A DNA stretch of 64,000 bases from an uncultured Muribaculaceae bacterium (GCA_947179295.1 CAMXAZ010000002.1:52180-116179); one strand, 5' to 3'. Positions 8,222 to 16,722 are shown, counted from the first letter of the stretch. Translations and numbers: made by a program. Notes: generated by a model from the sequence alone, not told the origin.

Positions 8222-9382
8222 TCAGCCGTTGATGCAGTTTCTGATTTCGTTCACGATCATTCTGACATCGTCTTCGCTGACGCATGGTCCGGAGGGGAGG
8301 CAGAGGCCGCGGCCGAAGAGGGCTTCGCTGACGCCGTTGACATAGGCCGGGGCCTGGGCGAATACCGGCTGAAGGTGCATCGGCTTCCAGAGCGGGCGGG
8401 TCTCCACGTTGAGGGCAGCTAAGTGCAGGCGCAGGTCTTCAGGAGTCTTGCCGGTCACCTGCGGGTCGATCTCGATGGTGCTCAGCCAGTAGTTGCTGTC
8501 GCTGTCGGCCGACGGGTTGGCGTGGTAGCTGATGCCATCAATTTCGGCGAACAGTTCCTGATAGAGGGCTGCCAGGCGGCGGTGATGGGCAATGTGCTCG
8601 TCGAGAATCGTCATCTGCCCGCGCCCGATGCCGGCTGAGATGTTGCTCAGGCGATAGTTATAGCCTATATGCTCATGCTGGTAATATGGGAAAGGCTCGC
8701 GGGCCTGGGTGGCGAAAAACAGGGCGCGTTTCTTGCTCTCGGCATCGGGGCAGACAAGCGCTCCGCCACCTGAGGTGGTGATCATCTTGTTGCCGTTGAA
8801 ACTCAGTATGCCGAAGTGACCCAGAGTTCCGCACATGCGGCCCTGATATTTCGATCCGAGGGCTTCGGCGGCATCTTCCACAACGGGTATGCCCCACTTG
8901 TCGGCCACGGCGCAGATGCGGTCCATTTGCGCGGGCATTCCGTAGAGGTGCACGGTGATGATGGCTTTCGGCTTGCGTCCGGTTTTTTCGATGCGGTCGG
9001 CAATGGCGGCGTCGAGCAGTTCGGGGTCCATGTTCCATGATCCGGCCTCGCTGTCGACAAACACCGGCTTGGCTCCCTGGTAGACCACGGGGTTGGCCGA
9101 GGCTGCAAACGTGAAGCTCTGGCAGATCACTTCGTCTCCCTGGCCCACGCCGAGAAGCACGAGGGCAAGATGTATGGCGGCTGTGCCGGCCGAGAGGGCG
9201 GCTATTTCTTTTCCTTCTGACTGTGGATCTCCCTCAGTAAGGAACTTTTTGAGATCTTCTTCAAATCCGTCCACATTCGGGCCGAGGGGCACGACCCAGC
9301 TGTCGGCGAAGGCTTCGTCGATAAAGCGCTGTTCGGCGCCGCTCATGTGGGCGAGGCAAAGATGTATTTTCTTAGTTTGCAT
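8222..9382 (-). CDS. DegT/DnrJ/EryC1/StrS family sugar aminotransferase
   Basis: A PLP-dependent enzyme that would aminate the 4-keto sugar made by the CapD-like enzyme (PglE-type step). It has 386 residues, the usual length. Lys199 in the Gly-Asn-Lys-Met motif is the expected PLP Schiff-base lysine; the preceding VEDAAEALG segment near residue 168 supplies the Asp that binds the pyridine nitrogen. Its start overlaps the end of the sugar-phosphate transferase by 11 bases, so translation is probably coupled. The order transferase, aminotransferase, dehydratase resembles pgl-type glycan priming modules. Confidence 0.9.
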   Translation of the reverse strand: MQTKKIHLCLAHMSGAEQRFIDEAFADSWVVPLGPNVDGFEEDLKKFLTEGDPQSEGKEIAALSAGTAAIHLALVLLGVGQGDEVICQSFTFAASANPVVYQGAKPVFVDSEAGSWNMDPELLDAAIADRIEKTGRKPKAIITVHLYGMPAQMDRICAVADKWGIPVVEDAAEALGSKYQGRMCGTLGHFGILSFNGNKMITTSGGGALVCPDAESKKRALFFATQAREPFPYYQHEHIGYNYRLSNISAGIGRGQMTILDEHIAHHRRLAALYQELFAEIDGISYHANPSADSDSNYWLSTIEIDPQVTGKTPEDLRLHLAALNVETRPLWKPMHLQPVFAQAPAYVNGVSEALFGRGLCLPSGPCVSEDDVRMIVNEIRNCING

Positions 9383-10052
9383 ATATGTTGACTGATTGTG
9401 TGGTCGTGGTATTCAGTTCGCTTCCGGGCATGATTGCCTGGAATTCAGAGGGGAGAAGACGGCTCTGGAGCGAGGGGAGGGCGGTGGAGAGTATCATCCG
9501 CAGGTCAAGCCCGAACGAGCGGCTGTCAAGATAGAGCAGGTTCAGACGCACTTTGTCGGGGAAGATCACGCTGTCATTGTAGGCCTGCGGATCTTCCTGC
9601 GAGGCGAGTATTTCTTCTTCATATCGGTAGCGTAGAGTCGCCGCTCCGGTGATGCCGGGCTTGAGGCTGAGTATGCGTCTGCTGTCGCCTTCGAGGCAGT
9701 CGGCATAGCCGGGCACGTCGGGTCTTGGGCCCACGAAACTCATGTCACCCTTGATGACATTCCACAGTTCCGGCAGTTCGTCGATCTTCCACCGGCGCAG
9801 CACGGCTCCGAGAGGAGTGATGCGGCTTTCGCCGGCCACGCTGACCGAAGAGCCTCCGTGGGCCGGACGCATGGTGCGGAATTTGACCAGCGTGAACAGT
9901 CGGCCGTCCTTGCCTACGCGCTTCTGCCTGAAGATGGCCGGAGCGCCGGGCATGACGATCGCTATAGCTATCCATGTCAGCAAAATGACGGGGATGGCTA
10001 CAGCAAGGCCGATAATGCCTGCAAAGCGGTCAAAGATTTCTTTTGTCAGCAA
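9372..10052 (-). CDS. Initiating sugar-phosphate transferase (PglC/WcaJ-like)
   Basis: Transfers a sugar 1-phosphate from a nucleotide sugar to undecaprenyl phosphate, starting glycan assembly. The 226-residue protein has one re-entrant membrane helix (about 10-35), then FRQKRVGKDG, a KFRTM motif, and the WKIDELPELWNV and SFVGPRP blocks that define bacterial sugar transferases. Short length without extra N-terminal helices fits the monotopic PglC group. It is the first gene of the run 10052-4611, with a good promoter 130 bases upstream. Confidence 0.92.
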   Translation of the reverse strand: MLTKEIFDRFAGIIGLAVAIPVILLTWIAIAIVMPGAPAIFRQKRVGKDGRLFTLVKFRTMRPAHGGSSVSVAGESRITPLGAVLRRWKIDELPELWNVIKGDMSFVGPRPDVPGYADCLEGDSRRILSLKPGITGAATLRYRYEEEILASQEDPQAYNDSVIFPDKVRLNLLYLDSRSFGLDLRMILSTALPSLQSRLLPSEFQAIMPGSELNTTTTQSVNIYAN

Positions 10053-10181
10053 GGTTAAATTAACTGTGTTTTAAAGAAGAATCGCGTTTACTATCAAAAA
10101 CAGGGATGAATTAAGGCGTTATATGAGAATCAGTTGAATGCCGGATTGTTAAAGCAGTAGAAGATAATTCATCCGAGTTCA

Positions 10182-10212
10182 CAAAAGTACTAAATTCCAA
10201 AAATACGGCAAA
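10182..10212 (-). promoter_or_regulatory. Promoter of the sugar transferase-DegT-CapD-OmpA run
   Basis: On the minus strand, TTTG (10212-10209) and TACTTTTG (10189-10182) are 19 bases apart, matching the Bacteroidetes consensus. The leader to the first start codon is about 120 bases and AT-rich, with no recognised riboswitch. Confidence 0.65.
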
Positions 10213-10317
10213 AAGATTTAACATAAAAATTCCACGCGGGCGGAAAAATGGAGGAAATAGATAAAATTTAGGCTTAAGTACAGGTTGTGGCTATGTGTGG
10301 AGCATTAGCAAAATAGT

Positions 10318-11274
10318 TCAGTGGACTATTTTATGCCAGATAGATACGGCATAGATGAAGATAAAGCCTGTGGGAATTACGATGCCGATGGCCTTTGGTA
10401 TGGCTGTGATGAATCCGGATTTGTGTTGTGAGATATATAGATGTAGCTGGTAAGACAGTCTGTGATGTGATTTTAGCATGTGCCTGATTTTATCGGCCAT
10501 GAATTTGTCAAATTTTTCCTGTGTGTTTTCAGGTGTGATCTCGAAGCCTCTTTGGTAAAGATGGCGTATCTGTGACGGTATTCTGAGAAAATTGTATTCA
10601 GTGGGCTGGACCTTCCATGTTGCAAATGCTTCAAAACATGTTTTCAGTTGTTCACATTCGGTCCAAAGGGTCTTTGCTGTCCGCTCGTCGTAATAGAATT
10701 TGCAGACTGCAAGCAGAACCACTGAAATAAATCCTCCTAATGCCCAATATGCGGCATATTCTGCGTGAGGGCAAATTTGTTTCGATGATTCAATTTCATA
10801 GACTGTGGCAAAAGCGGAGATCAGGGCTATAGGGATTGCCGGAAGCAAAAAAGAGGCTGTACGGCGGTAAAAATTGTGATGAATGAGCAGTATAGCGATA
10901 ATTGAATAAACAATGAATATCACTGATGAAATCAGCAGATAGTCATAGGAATAATGCTGATGTTGCTCCTCGTGTGCTGCCAAAAGCAGCAGAGTGAGCA
11001 GCAGCACGAACGATAGTTTGCCAAGATGTGTGATCGTTGACTTGAAACTCTGCAGCTGTGGATCGACAGTGATCCGGTTGAGACGGTTTATGTCATTGTC
11101 GGTCAGAACTCCGTGAAACTGTCCCTTCCATTTGGAAATTTCTTGGATGATATTCGTGCGGGCTTTTGCCGGAACAACATAGGTTAGCATCTCCTGATAG
11201 AAAAACAAGATGCTTACCCCGGCACCGAACTGGAGAATTGCTGTGAGATCCAAAAGTTGGACAGGGGTACTCAT
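10318..11274 (-). CDS. Six-helix membrane protein of unknown function (second gene of a two-gene cassette)
   Basis: A 318-residue protein not recognised as a known family. Hydrophobic helices are seen near residues 12-33, 86-100, 110-130, 140-160, 172-195 and 290-312. Between helices five and six there is a 90-residue soluble segment rich in His, Arg, Glu and Tyr. Its start codon overlaps the stop of the 179-aa partner gene (ATGA, 11271-11274), so the two are translationally coupled. Both are noticeably more AT-rich than the flanking glycan genes. A membrane effector paired with a soluble partner is one reading, but that is inference. Confidence 0.6.
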   Translation of the reverse strand: MSTPVQLLDLTAILQFGAGVSILFFYQEMLTYVVPAKARTNIIQEISKWKGQFHGVLTDNDINRLNRITVDPQLQSFKSTITHLGKLSFVLLLTLLLLAAHEEQHQHYSYDYLLISSVIFIVYSIIAILLIHHNFYRRTASFLLPAIPIALISAFATVYEIESSKQICPHAEYAAYWALGGFISVVLLAVCKFYYDERTAKTLWTECEQLKTCFEAFATWKVQPTEYNFLRIPSQIRHLYQRGFEITPENTQEKFDKFMADKIRHMLKSHHRLSYQLHLYISQHKSGFITAIPKAIGIVIPTGFIFIYAVSIWHKIVH

Positions 11275-11810
11275 TGAACGGCGGCTATTTCCTGGACGGG
11301 TGCAGAATCAGAAAATGATGCGTCAAAAAGATCGGTCATTGTTTTTACAACATCAGGCGCATTGAACGAACAGTAGGCTTTGAAATGTTCGAAGTCATAT
11401 TCATAGCGGTATTTGTCTGTGTCAAAGATTGCAAAATTGCATTTGCTGTTTTTGAAATGATCTTTGATCTTTCGCAGTGCATCAGTGGAGATATGGCGGA
11501 TTTCAACTTTTGCCTGATTTCTGAATGTCCGGTCGAGAGTCGGTTCTTCTGATGTGAGAACTTTCAGACTTGTGTTGTCACGTTTGAGAAATCTGTTCAT
11601 GGCCTCGATAAACTCAGGAGCTCGCCAGACTGCTGAAGAGCCACTCTGGCAGAATATGCGGACATCGTTCCGGCTATTGTCAAGCAGGACGGAATACAGC
11701 ACGATGGCATGATCCTTTCCTCCGTTGGAAATGATGTCTGACGAGTGTGTTTCCGCTAAAGACAGAAGATATTCGCGGTATTCTTTTGCTTCGTTTGGTG
11801 TGAGGCACAT
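11271..11810 (-). CDS. Soluble protein of unknown function, possibly with a degenerate PLD-like fold (first gene of cassette)
   Basis: A 179-residue protein without signal or membrane segment. The middle has a predicted alternating strand/helix pattern. Near residues 125-165 a segment (FAIFDTDKYR, then a Phe-Asn-x-Pro followed by a LFD) resembles the last part of phospholipase-D-fold domains, but the catalytic HxKx4D motif is absent, so any such relationship is tentative. It has its own promoter (11872-11903) and shares an ATGA overlap with the membrane protein. The pair interrupts the glycan block on the same strand. No function can be assigned. Confidence 0.6.
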   Translation of the reverse strand: MCLTPNEAKEYREYLLSLAETHSSDIISNGGKDHAIVLYSVLLDNSRNDVRIFCQSGSSAVWRAPEFIEAMNRFLKRDNTSLKVLTSEEPTLDRTFRNQAKVEIRHISTDALRKIKDHFKNSKCNFAIFDTDKYRYEYDFEHFKAYCSFNAPDVVKTMTDLFDASFSDSAPVQEIAAVQ

Positions 11811-11871
11811 GGGAGATAAGATGTTTTCTGTAAAACGAGCCGGTGGCGTTGATTGTTGCGTGGACGGATCG

Positions 11872-11903
11872 CAAAGATACTAAAGTTTTTGTTAATCAGC
11901 AAA
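11872..11903 (-). promoter_or_regulatory. Promoter of the 179-aa/membrane-protein cassette
   Basis: On the minus strand TTTG (11903-11900) and TATCTTTG (11879-11872) are 20 bases apart, an exact consensus fit. The start codon is about 60 bases downstream. The cassette therefore has transcription independent of the glycan genes. Confidence 0.75.
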
Positions 11904-11969
11904 TTTGCGGTGTGTTGTTTTGATGATATTGTATTTGGTTATGTACAATTGCGATGTCTGGCTATGTGA

Positions 11970-12572
11970 TTATCCATTGTCCAATTCTTTCGGTTGGCAG
12001 CGGATGAGGAGGTAGGAGCCGGGGAGGCGGTCGGCGATGGTGGTATGGCAGCCGCGGGTGCAGGAGTGCAGTGAGGGGTGGTTGTGTTCGGAGATGGTGG
12101 CGAACATGGCGAGGCCTGCGGCTGTGGCTATGCGGGCGCCGAGATCCCACATGGCGGTGCCTATGCCACGACCACGGACCGAGGGGCTGACCACGAGCCC
12201 GTGGAAGCAGCGCCCGCTGGCAAAACAGCGCAGAAAGTGGTAGCCTACAAGTGTGTCGCCCTGTCTGACTCCGAGCATGACGAACGATCCGCTGCGGTGG
12301 AGTCTGCGCAGGGCCGGCAGGGTGAAGGCGTGGGGGTTGAAGTAGGCCACGCTTTCTTCCGGCAGTGCCATCAGAAAGCGGTGGAGGTCAGTCAGGTCCG
12401 CTTCCTGCAGGGGCGAGAAACGGAATCCGGCGAGTGAGACGGCCGAGGCTTTCTCGCCGGCTATCATGCCGAGCCGGGGGTAGCGCAGGCGCATGGCTTT
12501 GCCGTTGGCCCACTCTACGGCACGCCAGAGGGCCGGGAAGCGGTGTTTTATGCTGATAAGAAGGCCTGTCAT
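11970..12572 (-). CDS. GNAT family N-acetyltransferase
   Basis: A 200-residue protein with the GNAT fold. The acetyl-CoA binding motif A (VVSPSVRGRGIGTAM, near residues 133-147) has the expected R-G-x-G-x-G/A pattern. The start overlaps the stop of the preceding glycosyltransferase by 4 bases (ATGA), so it belongs to that glycan run. An acetylation step on an amino sugar would suit the neighbouring dehydratase and aminotransferase genes, but the usual PglD enzyme has a different (left-handed helix) fold, so the substrate is inference. Confidence 0.8.
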   Translation of the reverse strand: MTGLLISIKHRFPALWRAVEWANGKAMRLRYPRLGMIAGEKASAVSLAGFRFSPLQEADLTDLHRFLMALPEESVAYFNPHAFTLPALRRLHRSGSFVMLGVRQGDTLVGYHFLRCFASGRCFHGLVVSPSVRGRGIGTAMWDLGARIATAAGLAMFATISEHNHPSLHSCTRGCHTTIADRLPGSYLLIRCQPKELDNG

Positions 12573-13699
12573 TGTGCTGTCTGGATGATGGTCCGGTAAA
12601 ATTCTTTCAAGCAGGATCTTACATATTGCTGCGAAAATTTCTGCTCTACGTTTTCACGCGCCCGCAGCCCCATTTCGCGGCAGAGCGCCGGGTCGGAGAC
12701 GAGTTTCAGGATTGCCTCGCGCAGAGGTGCCACACTCCGGGGCGCCACGATCAGTCCGTTCACACCGTCGGTTATTATCTCCCGCGAGCCGTTGATGTCT
12801 GTGACAACCGAGGGACGGCACATGGCTCCGGCTTCAAGCACAGTGTTTGGGAAGCCCTCGCGGTAGCTTGGGAGAATGAAGATGTCGGCGGCGCGCATCC
12901 AGGGGCGTATGTCGGCTGTCCAGCCGTCGGAAAGGTGGATGTTGCTCATGTCTGCGGGCAGTAGTGGAGAGCCTTTGAAGTCGCCTGCTAAAAGCAGGTG
13001 GGTGTCCCTGCGGCCGAGGGTGCGGAATGCTTCGGTCAGCTCGGCTATGCCTTTGTCGCGGTCGGCGCGTCCGGCATAGAGCAGCACTTTGTCATCGGGA
13101 CTGATTCCGAAGCTGTGTCTCAGCTCCGCAGCCTGAGCGTCAATGGTTTCCGACGCTTTGTAATAGCTGAGGTCCACTCCGCGGACATTGCCGTGGCCGA
13201 GCACTCGCAGGGGCTTTCGGGTGATGCCGCCTGAGATAAGATCGTTTCTCACGCCCTCACCTTCGGGTATTATGTGAGTGGCGCAGGCGCATGTCAGGCG
13301 GTCGGTCAGACGCAGTATCTGTTTTTTCAGTCCGGTGGCGGTAGGGAAGAGCAGTCCGGTGAAGGTGTGGACGCGCAGAGGCACTCCGGCAATCCGTGCG
13401 GCCATCATGCCGAGCAGGCCGGCCTTGGGTGTCATGGTGTGGACCATCTGCGGACGTTCGCGCCTGAACTCTCTGACCAGCCTGATCAGAGAGCGGAGAT
13501 CTGTCAGAGGCGCTATCTCGCGCTTCATCTCCACGCCTATGGTGCGCACCCCTTCCCGCTTTCCGAGGCTGTCGAGGTGGCTGTCAGGCGATGAGAGCGC
13601 TACCACCTCATAGTCAGCCGAAAGTTCCTGCAGCAGTCCGCGGCAGAAGGTGTCGAGCGAAAGCCCGATAGTGGCCATGCGTATGATCTTGACCGCCAT
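12569..13699 (-). CDS. Glycosyltransferase family 4, PglA-like
   Basis: A 376-residue GT-B glycosyltransferase that would extend a lipid-linked glycan at the cytoplasmic face. The HTMTPKAGLLG segment near residue 87 is characteristic of the PglA/CapM-like group that adds a second sugar to bacillosamine-type acceptors. The C-terminal half has the donor-binding E-x7-E pattern (Glu-Gly-Phe ... Glu-Ala). It overlaps the GNAT gene by 4 bases and follows the hypothetical secreted protein by 16 bases. Confidence 0.88.
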   Translation of the reverse strand: MAVKIIRMATIGLSLDTFCRGLLQELSADYEVVALSSPDSHLDSLGKREGVRTIGVEMKREIAPLTDLRSLIRLVREFRRERPQMVHTMTPKAGLLGMMAARIAGVPLRVHTFTGLLFPTATGLKKQILRLTDRLTCACATHIIPEGEGVRNDLISGGITRKPLRVLGHGNVRGVDLSYYKASETIDAQAAELRHSFGISPDDKVLLYAGRADRDKGIAELTEAFRTLGRRDTHLLLAGDFKGSPLLPADMSNIHLSDGWTADIRPWMRAADIFILPSYREGFPNTVLEAGAMCRPSVVTDINGSREIITDGVNGLIVAPRSVAPLREAILKLVSDPALCREMGLRARENVEQKFSQQYVRSCLKEFYRTIIQTAQ

Positions 13700-13715
13700 C
13701 TGAACTATCGGTGTT

Positions 13716-14642
13716 TCAGAAGGTCAGCGACATGGTTACGGCCGGTGCGGGCGAGGCCATAGGATCAGCCATCACGGAAGGCGAGAAGGCCAGACGGGTG
13801 CCGGAAGCCTTGTTCACAACCACCTGGCGGGCGCCTTTCGAGAGAGCCGCGTCAAGAAGGTTGTAGACGTAGAGTCCGCAGGCTCCCACTATTGCCACAT
13901 CGCGCACCTGGCGCCAGCTTTTCGACTTGCTGCGGTAGCTGGGAGCTATTGCATCGGAGGCGTTTTTGGCATCATCACTGTAGTTGTGCTGACGGATCTG
14001 CGAATAGATGGCCGTGCCGACAAACACTACCTCGCCGCCAATGATCACCCAGCCTTTTGCGTTGTGGCCCTTGTACATCTGGCCGAGGCCGGGGACGATT
14101 GAGAGGGCAAGCGCGCGGGCATTGTATTTGCGGGAGTAGGAATAGTCGTCGAACTGCGGCACGGCTCCGTCAGCTGAGGTCGAGATGGCGAAGAGCTGAT
14201 AGAGAGTGTAGTCGAAACTCATGTCGGCATTTTCGTCGAAGCTCACATATTCGTCAACGAGCTTGGCATAGAAGGTCATTGGCGTCGGGGCGGAGAATGT
14301 CACGCGATATTCGGCCTGCACCGAGCGGTCACCCTCGGCATCATTGAGAGTGGCGGGTGCCGGTGATGATGCGGAGAGCAGCGTTACTTGGGCAGATGCC
14401 GAATCGGCACCGAAGGTGTTTGCGAGATAGCCTACGAGCGGATTGAAGCGCTCCTTGCGCAGGAGGTCGATGTCCCCGCCGAAAATTTCGAATTCGCGGA
14501 AGGTATATGAGTCGTTGCTGCGCTCTTTTTCAAGCGAGGCTACTCCTTTGGTGATCCAGCGTGGTTTGTCCTGCGCCGAGACTGAGGCGCATGTGGCGGA
14601 AAGGAGCACAAACAAAGCCAGTAAACGTGCAAAGGTTTTCAT
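13716..14642 (-). CDS. Secreted/membrane protein of unknown function, possibly DUF5683-like at its C-terminus
   Basis: A 308-residue protein with a clear signal peptide (ending Ser-Val-Ser-Ala-Gln near 24). The N-terminal half has no recognised domain. Residues about 178-215 (SIVPGLGQMYKG then a Gly-rich hydrophobic helix) resemble the DUF5683/TM2-like motif of Bacteroidetes envelope proteins, with a second hydrophobic helix near 248-265. It is the first gene of the run with the PglA-like transferase and the GNAT. A role in the envelope is likely; no reaction can be given. Confidence 0.6.
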   Translation of the reverse strand: MKTFARLLALFVLLSATCASVSAQDKPRWITKGVASLEKERSNDSYTFREFEIFGGDIDLLRKERFNPLVGYLANTFGADSASAQVTLLSASSPAPATLNDAEGDRSVQAEYRVTFSAPTPMTFYAKLVDEYVSFDENADMSFDYTLYQLFAISTSADGAVPQFDDYSYSRKYNARALALSIVPGLGQMYKGHNAKGWVIIGGEVVFVGTAIYSQIRQHNYSDDAKNASDAIAPSYRSKSKSWRQVRDVAIVGACGLYVYNLLDAALSKGARQVVVNKASGTRLAFSPSVMADPMASPAPAVTMSLTF

Positions 14643-14709
14643 AAAGATTGATCAGTTAGAGTGTTGTATGAGAAGAATAGTCGAATGAATCAGCAATGTA
14701 TGCAAAGCA

Positions 14710-14743
14710 CAAAATTACAGAAAAAATCGAATACAAAGTCAAA
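14710..14743 (-). promoter_or_regulatory. Possible promoter for the run starting at 14642
   Basis: On the minus strand TAATTTTG (14717-14710) matches the -7 element; the best TTTG (14743-14740) is 22 bases away, slightly more than the usual spacing. The start codon is about 67 bases downstream. The rest of the 366-base gap 14643-15008 holds no supported gene; 14770-14880 is more GC-rich than its surroundings, without a credible coding frame. Confidence 0.4.
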
Positions 14744-14893
14744 AATGTCAATAAAATTGAAAATGACAGCGGGGACCGTCTACGCGCAGTTGTCGCAGCA
14801 AGGTTTACAGAGGAGTCCGCAGCAGTGAAAACAGATGCTTCTCCACCGGGCCAAAAGCGCCGGAGGTGCGATAGAGGAGTCATTGGACATTAT

Positions 14894-14919
14894 TCAAATT
14901 AAAATTGTTAATAATTTGA
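14894..14919. repeat. Inverted repeat upstream of the 46-aa/163-aa cassette
   Basis: TCAAATTA (14894-14901) and TAATTTGA (14912-14919) form an 8-bp perfect inverted repeat with a 10-base spacer, 28 bases before the -33 element. It could be a binding site for a dimeric regulator, such as one of the cassette's own products. The sequence is AT-rich, so chance cannot be excluded. Confidence 0.35.
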
Positions 14920-14946
14920 GTGATAATGCGATTAGTAGCCGTTAAA

Positions 14947-14978
14947 TTTGTAATTATGAAATAATAGGTGTAATTTTG
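14947..14978 (+). promoter_or_regulatory. Promoter of the 46-aa/163-aa cassette
   Basis: TTTG (14947-14950) and TAATTTTG (14971-14978) are 20 bases apart, an exact consensus fit. The start codon at 15009 is 31 bases downstream. Confidence 0.75.
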
Positions 14979-15008
14979 CGATATAAACACATCTTAAAAA
15001 CAAGCGAT

Positions 15009-15149
15009 ATGGAAACGACAACCCCAATCAGAATTCCTAAACCCTCCAAGGAATTGGTCGCTTTCATAGAGAAAGCGCAACTGCGAAAGAAAGAGCGTAT
15101 GCAAAAAATGCGCGAAAGATTCTTACAGACACAATTGTCTAAAAACTGA
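15009..15149 (+). CDS. 46-residue basic protein, first gene of a toxin-antitoxin-like pair
   Basis: ATG at 15009 to TGA at 15147-15149 gives 46 residues. The protein has an N-terminal IPKPSKE segment and then a highly charged helix rich in Lys, Arg, Glu and Met, ending in Lys-Asn. It sits 31 bases behind an exact consensus promoter and its stop overlaps the ATG of the next gene (TGATG), which strongly supports real, coupled translation. Small size, charge and coupling are like those of type II antitoxins, but no known antitoxin fold is recognised. The pair runs opposite to all glycan genes around it. Confidence 0.65.
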   Translation: METTTPIRIPKPSKELVAFIEKAQLRKKERMQKMRERFLQTQLSKN

Positions 15150-15640
15150 TGGAATCAATCGAACAGACATTCTCAGATAACAAGGGCAATCATTTATTGG
15201 TCGCCCTTTATTTTTATGACAGTGATTACAAGCAAACCGCCCTGCATATTCCTGATGAATTTACTGGCATTGAGATTGTTGATATAGATATTGAAAAGGC
15301 ATTCAGAGATAAGCCGATTCATCCGGTTGTGTTTTTCAGAATGAGTTCATGGCTGTTAGAGCAGTTTGAAAACCATAAAGAGGCCGTCTTTTCGTTTATA
15401 TGTTCCACTGAGGATCTTGCGACGAATCATCCGGACCAATCGCCTCAGTTATATAGATGGAATCTTTTTGACAGATTATATCGGCGTCTTGCCGAGGAAA
15501 GTGGAATAAACATACAGGATGTGATAGTCGGACCTGACGGCTACCAATCCTTTGGACGGGCTTTTTATCGTGACAGACATGCTTCGGTGATTCATATTGT
15601 AGCTTCATATCTTCAAGATAAGCAGCGTCAGTCTTTGTGA
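15149..15640 (+). CDS. 163-residue protein of unknown function, second gene of the pair
   Basis: A soluble protein without signal peptide. A segment near residues 88-112 (FICSTED ... WNLFDRLYRR) recalls the C-terminal motif of small Bacteroidetes proteins of unknown function such as DUF6169; this comparison is from memory and tentative. The C-terminal part contains conserved-looking Asp, Tyr, Arg and His residues (GPDGYQSFGRAFYRDRH). The gene begins inside the stop codon of the 46-aa gene and its 3' end overlaps the opposing glycosyltransferase by 13 bases. The pair is more AT-rich than its neighbours, which fits recent transfer. Function unknown. Confidence 0.6.
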   Translation: MESIEQTFSDNKGNHLLVALYFYDSDYKQTALHIPDEFTGIEIVDIDIEKAFRDKPIHPVVFFRMSSWLLEQFENHKEAVFSFICSTEDLATNHPDQSPQLYRWNLFDRLYRRLAEESGINIQDVIVGPDGYQSFGRAFYRDRHASVIHIVASYLQDKQRQSL

Positions 15641-16722
15641 GTTTGCATGGGGGCCGGGAGGAGGCGGGCGTAGAGGTCGAGGTAGGCTTGGGTGGTTGTG
15701 CGGATGTCGAAGCGGGCTGCGCGTTGGCGGCAGCGGTCGGCTGTCAGTCGGCGCAAGGCGGGGTCTTTCAGAAGGTCGCCAAGGATCTTGGCGAGGGCTT
15801 TGGCATCGCCTTCGGGGAAGAGAAGTGCGGCGCCTCCGCAGACTTCACGGACTCCGCTCACGTCAGAGGCTACAAGCGGTGTGCCTGAGGCCATTGCCTC
15901 GATGCTTGACAGTGACAGACCCTCGTACCGGGTCGACAGCAGGGCTATTCCGGCACCCCGCAGTCTTTCGGCCACATTGCTGACCGGACCGAGAAATCTG
16001 ACCCGCTTTTCAAGACCGAGTCTGCGGACCTCGACTTCGACCTGCGGGCGTGTGGAGCCATCTCCGGCAAAGCTGAGAGTTGTTTCCGAGGGCAGGAGCG
16101 AGAGTGCGCGGAGTGCAGTCAGATGATCTTTAGGCGGCCGGAAAGCGGCCACCATCAGAATGTCGGTGTCATTGGCTGCGACAGGTGTGTCGGAAGCGGC
16201 GGGAGAATATGCCGAAAGATCAATTCCGTTTTCAATCACGCTTGTGCGGTCTGCGAATTCCGGTCCGAGGTAGTTGAGCAGCGACGATGCCACAGCCTCG
16301 CTGCAGCAGGCAATGGCCTTGTAGCAGCGATAAAGCCTGAGGTCAAGAGACCGCAGCAGACGCAGATGACGCCGGCGGTTGTCTGTGCTGTGCTCGGTGG
16401 TTACGAGCGCGGTCCCGGCCGGAGCTGCGAGTGCGGTGAACAGCTGGGCCGATGTGTTGTGGGAATGGACAATGTTGACCCCCCCTATTGCCGATTTTAA
16501 CTTATTGATATGCTGTGGGTTGTAGGCGGATTTCAGCCCAAATCCGAAGACGTGGGTCGTTATGCCTTGCTGCCTGACAGACTCCAGCAGATGGCTCGGA
16601 GTGCCGTCAAAGACAGCGAGCTCGACCTGATGACCCTGATCGCGCATCAGAGGCAGCATGTCGCATACCAGCTTTTCGGCCCCGCCGGTGCGCATGGAGG
16701 TTATTACGTGTAGAATTTTCAT
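15628..16722 (-). CDS. Glycosyltransferase family 4
   Basis: A 364-residue GT-B enzyme. The N-terminus (HVITSMRTGGAEKLV) is the usual acceptor-side glycine-rich loop; the donor side shows E-x7-E (Glu-Gly-Leu-Ser ... Glu-Ala-Met). It would add one sugar to the lipid-linked repeat unit in the cytoplasm. It is the last gene of the exopolysaccharide operon that starts at 25205 and is separated from the GT2 gene by 32 bases. Confidence 0.9.
   Translation of the reverse strand: MKILHVITSMRTGGAEKLVCDMLPLMRDQGHQVELAVFDGTPSHLLESVRQQGITTHVFGFGLKSAYNPQHINKLKSAIGGVNIVHSHNTSAQLFTALAAPAGTALVTTEHSTDNRRRHLRLLRSLDLRLYRCYKAIACCSEAVASSLLNYLGPEFADRTSVIENGIDLSAYSPAASDTPVAANDTDILMVAAFRPPKDHLTALRALSLLPSETTLSFAGDGSTRPQVEVEVRRLGLEKRVRFLGPVSNVAERLRGAGIALLSTRYEGLSLSSIEAMASGTPLVASDVSGVREVCGGAALLFPEGDAKALAKILGDLLKDPALRRLTADRCRQRAARFDIRTTTQAYLDLYARLLPAPMQTHKD

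Noticed and set aside
14656..14902. Opposing small frames in the gap before the 46-aa gene
   Set aside because: No start context, composition changes midway, and they cross the promoter region of the leftward run.
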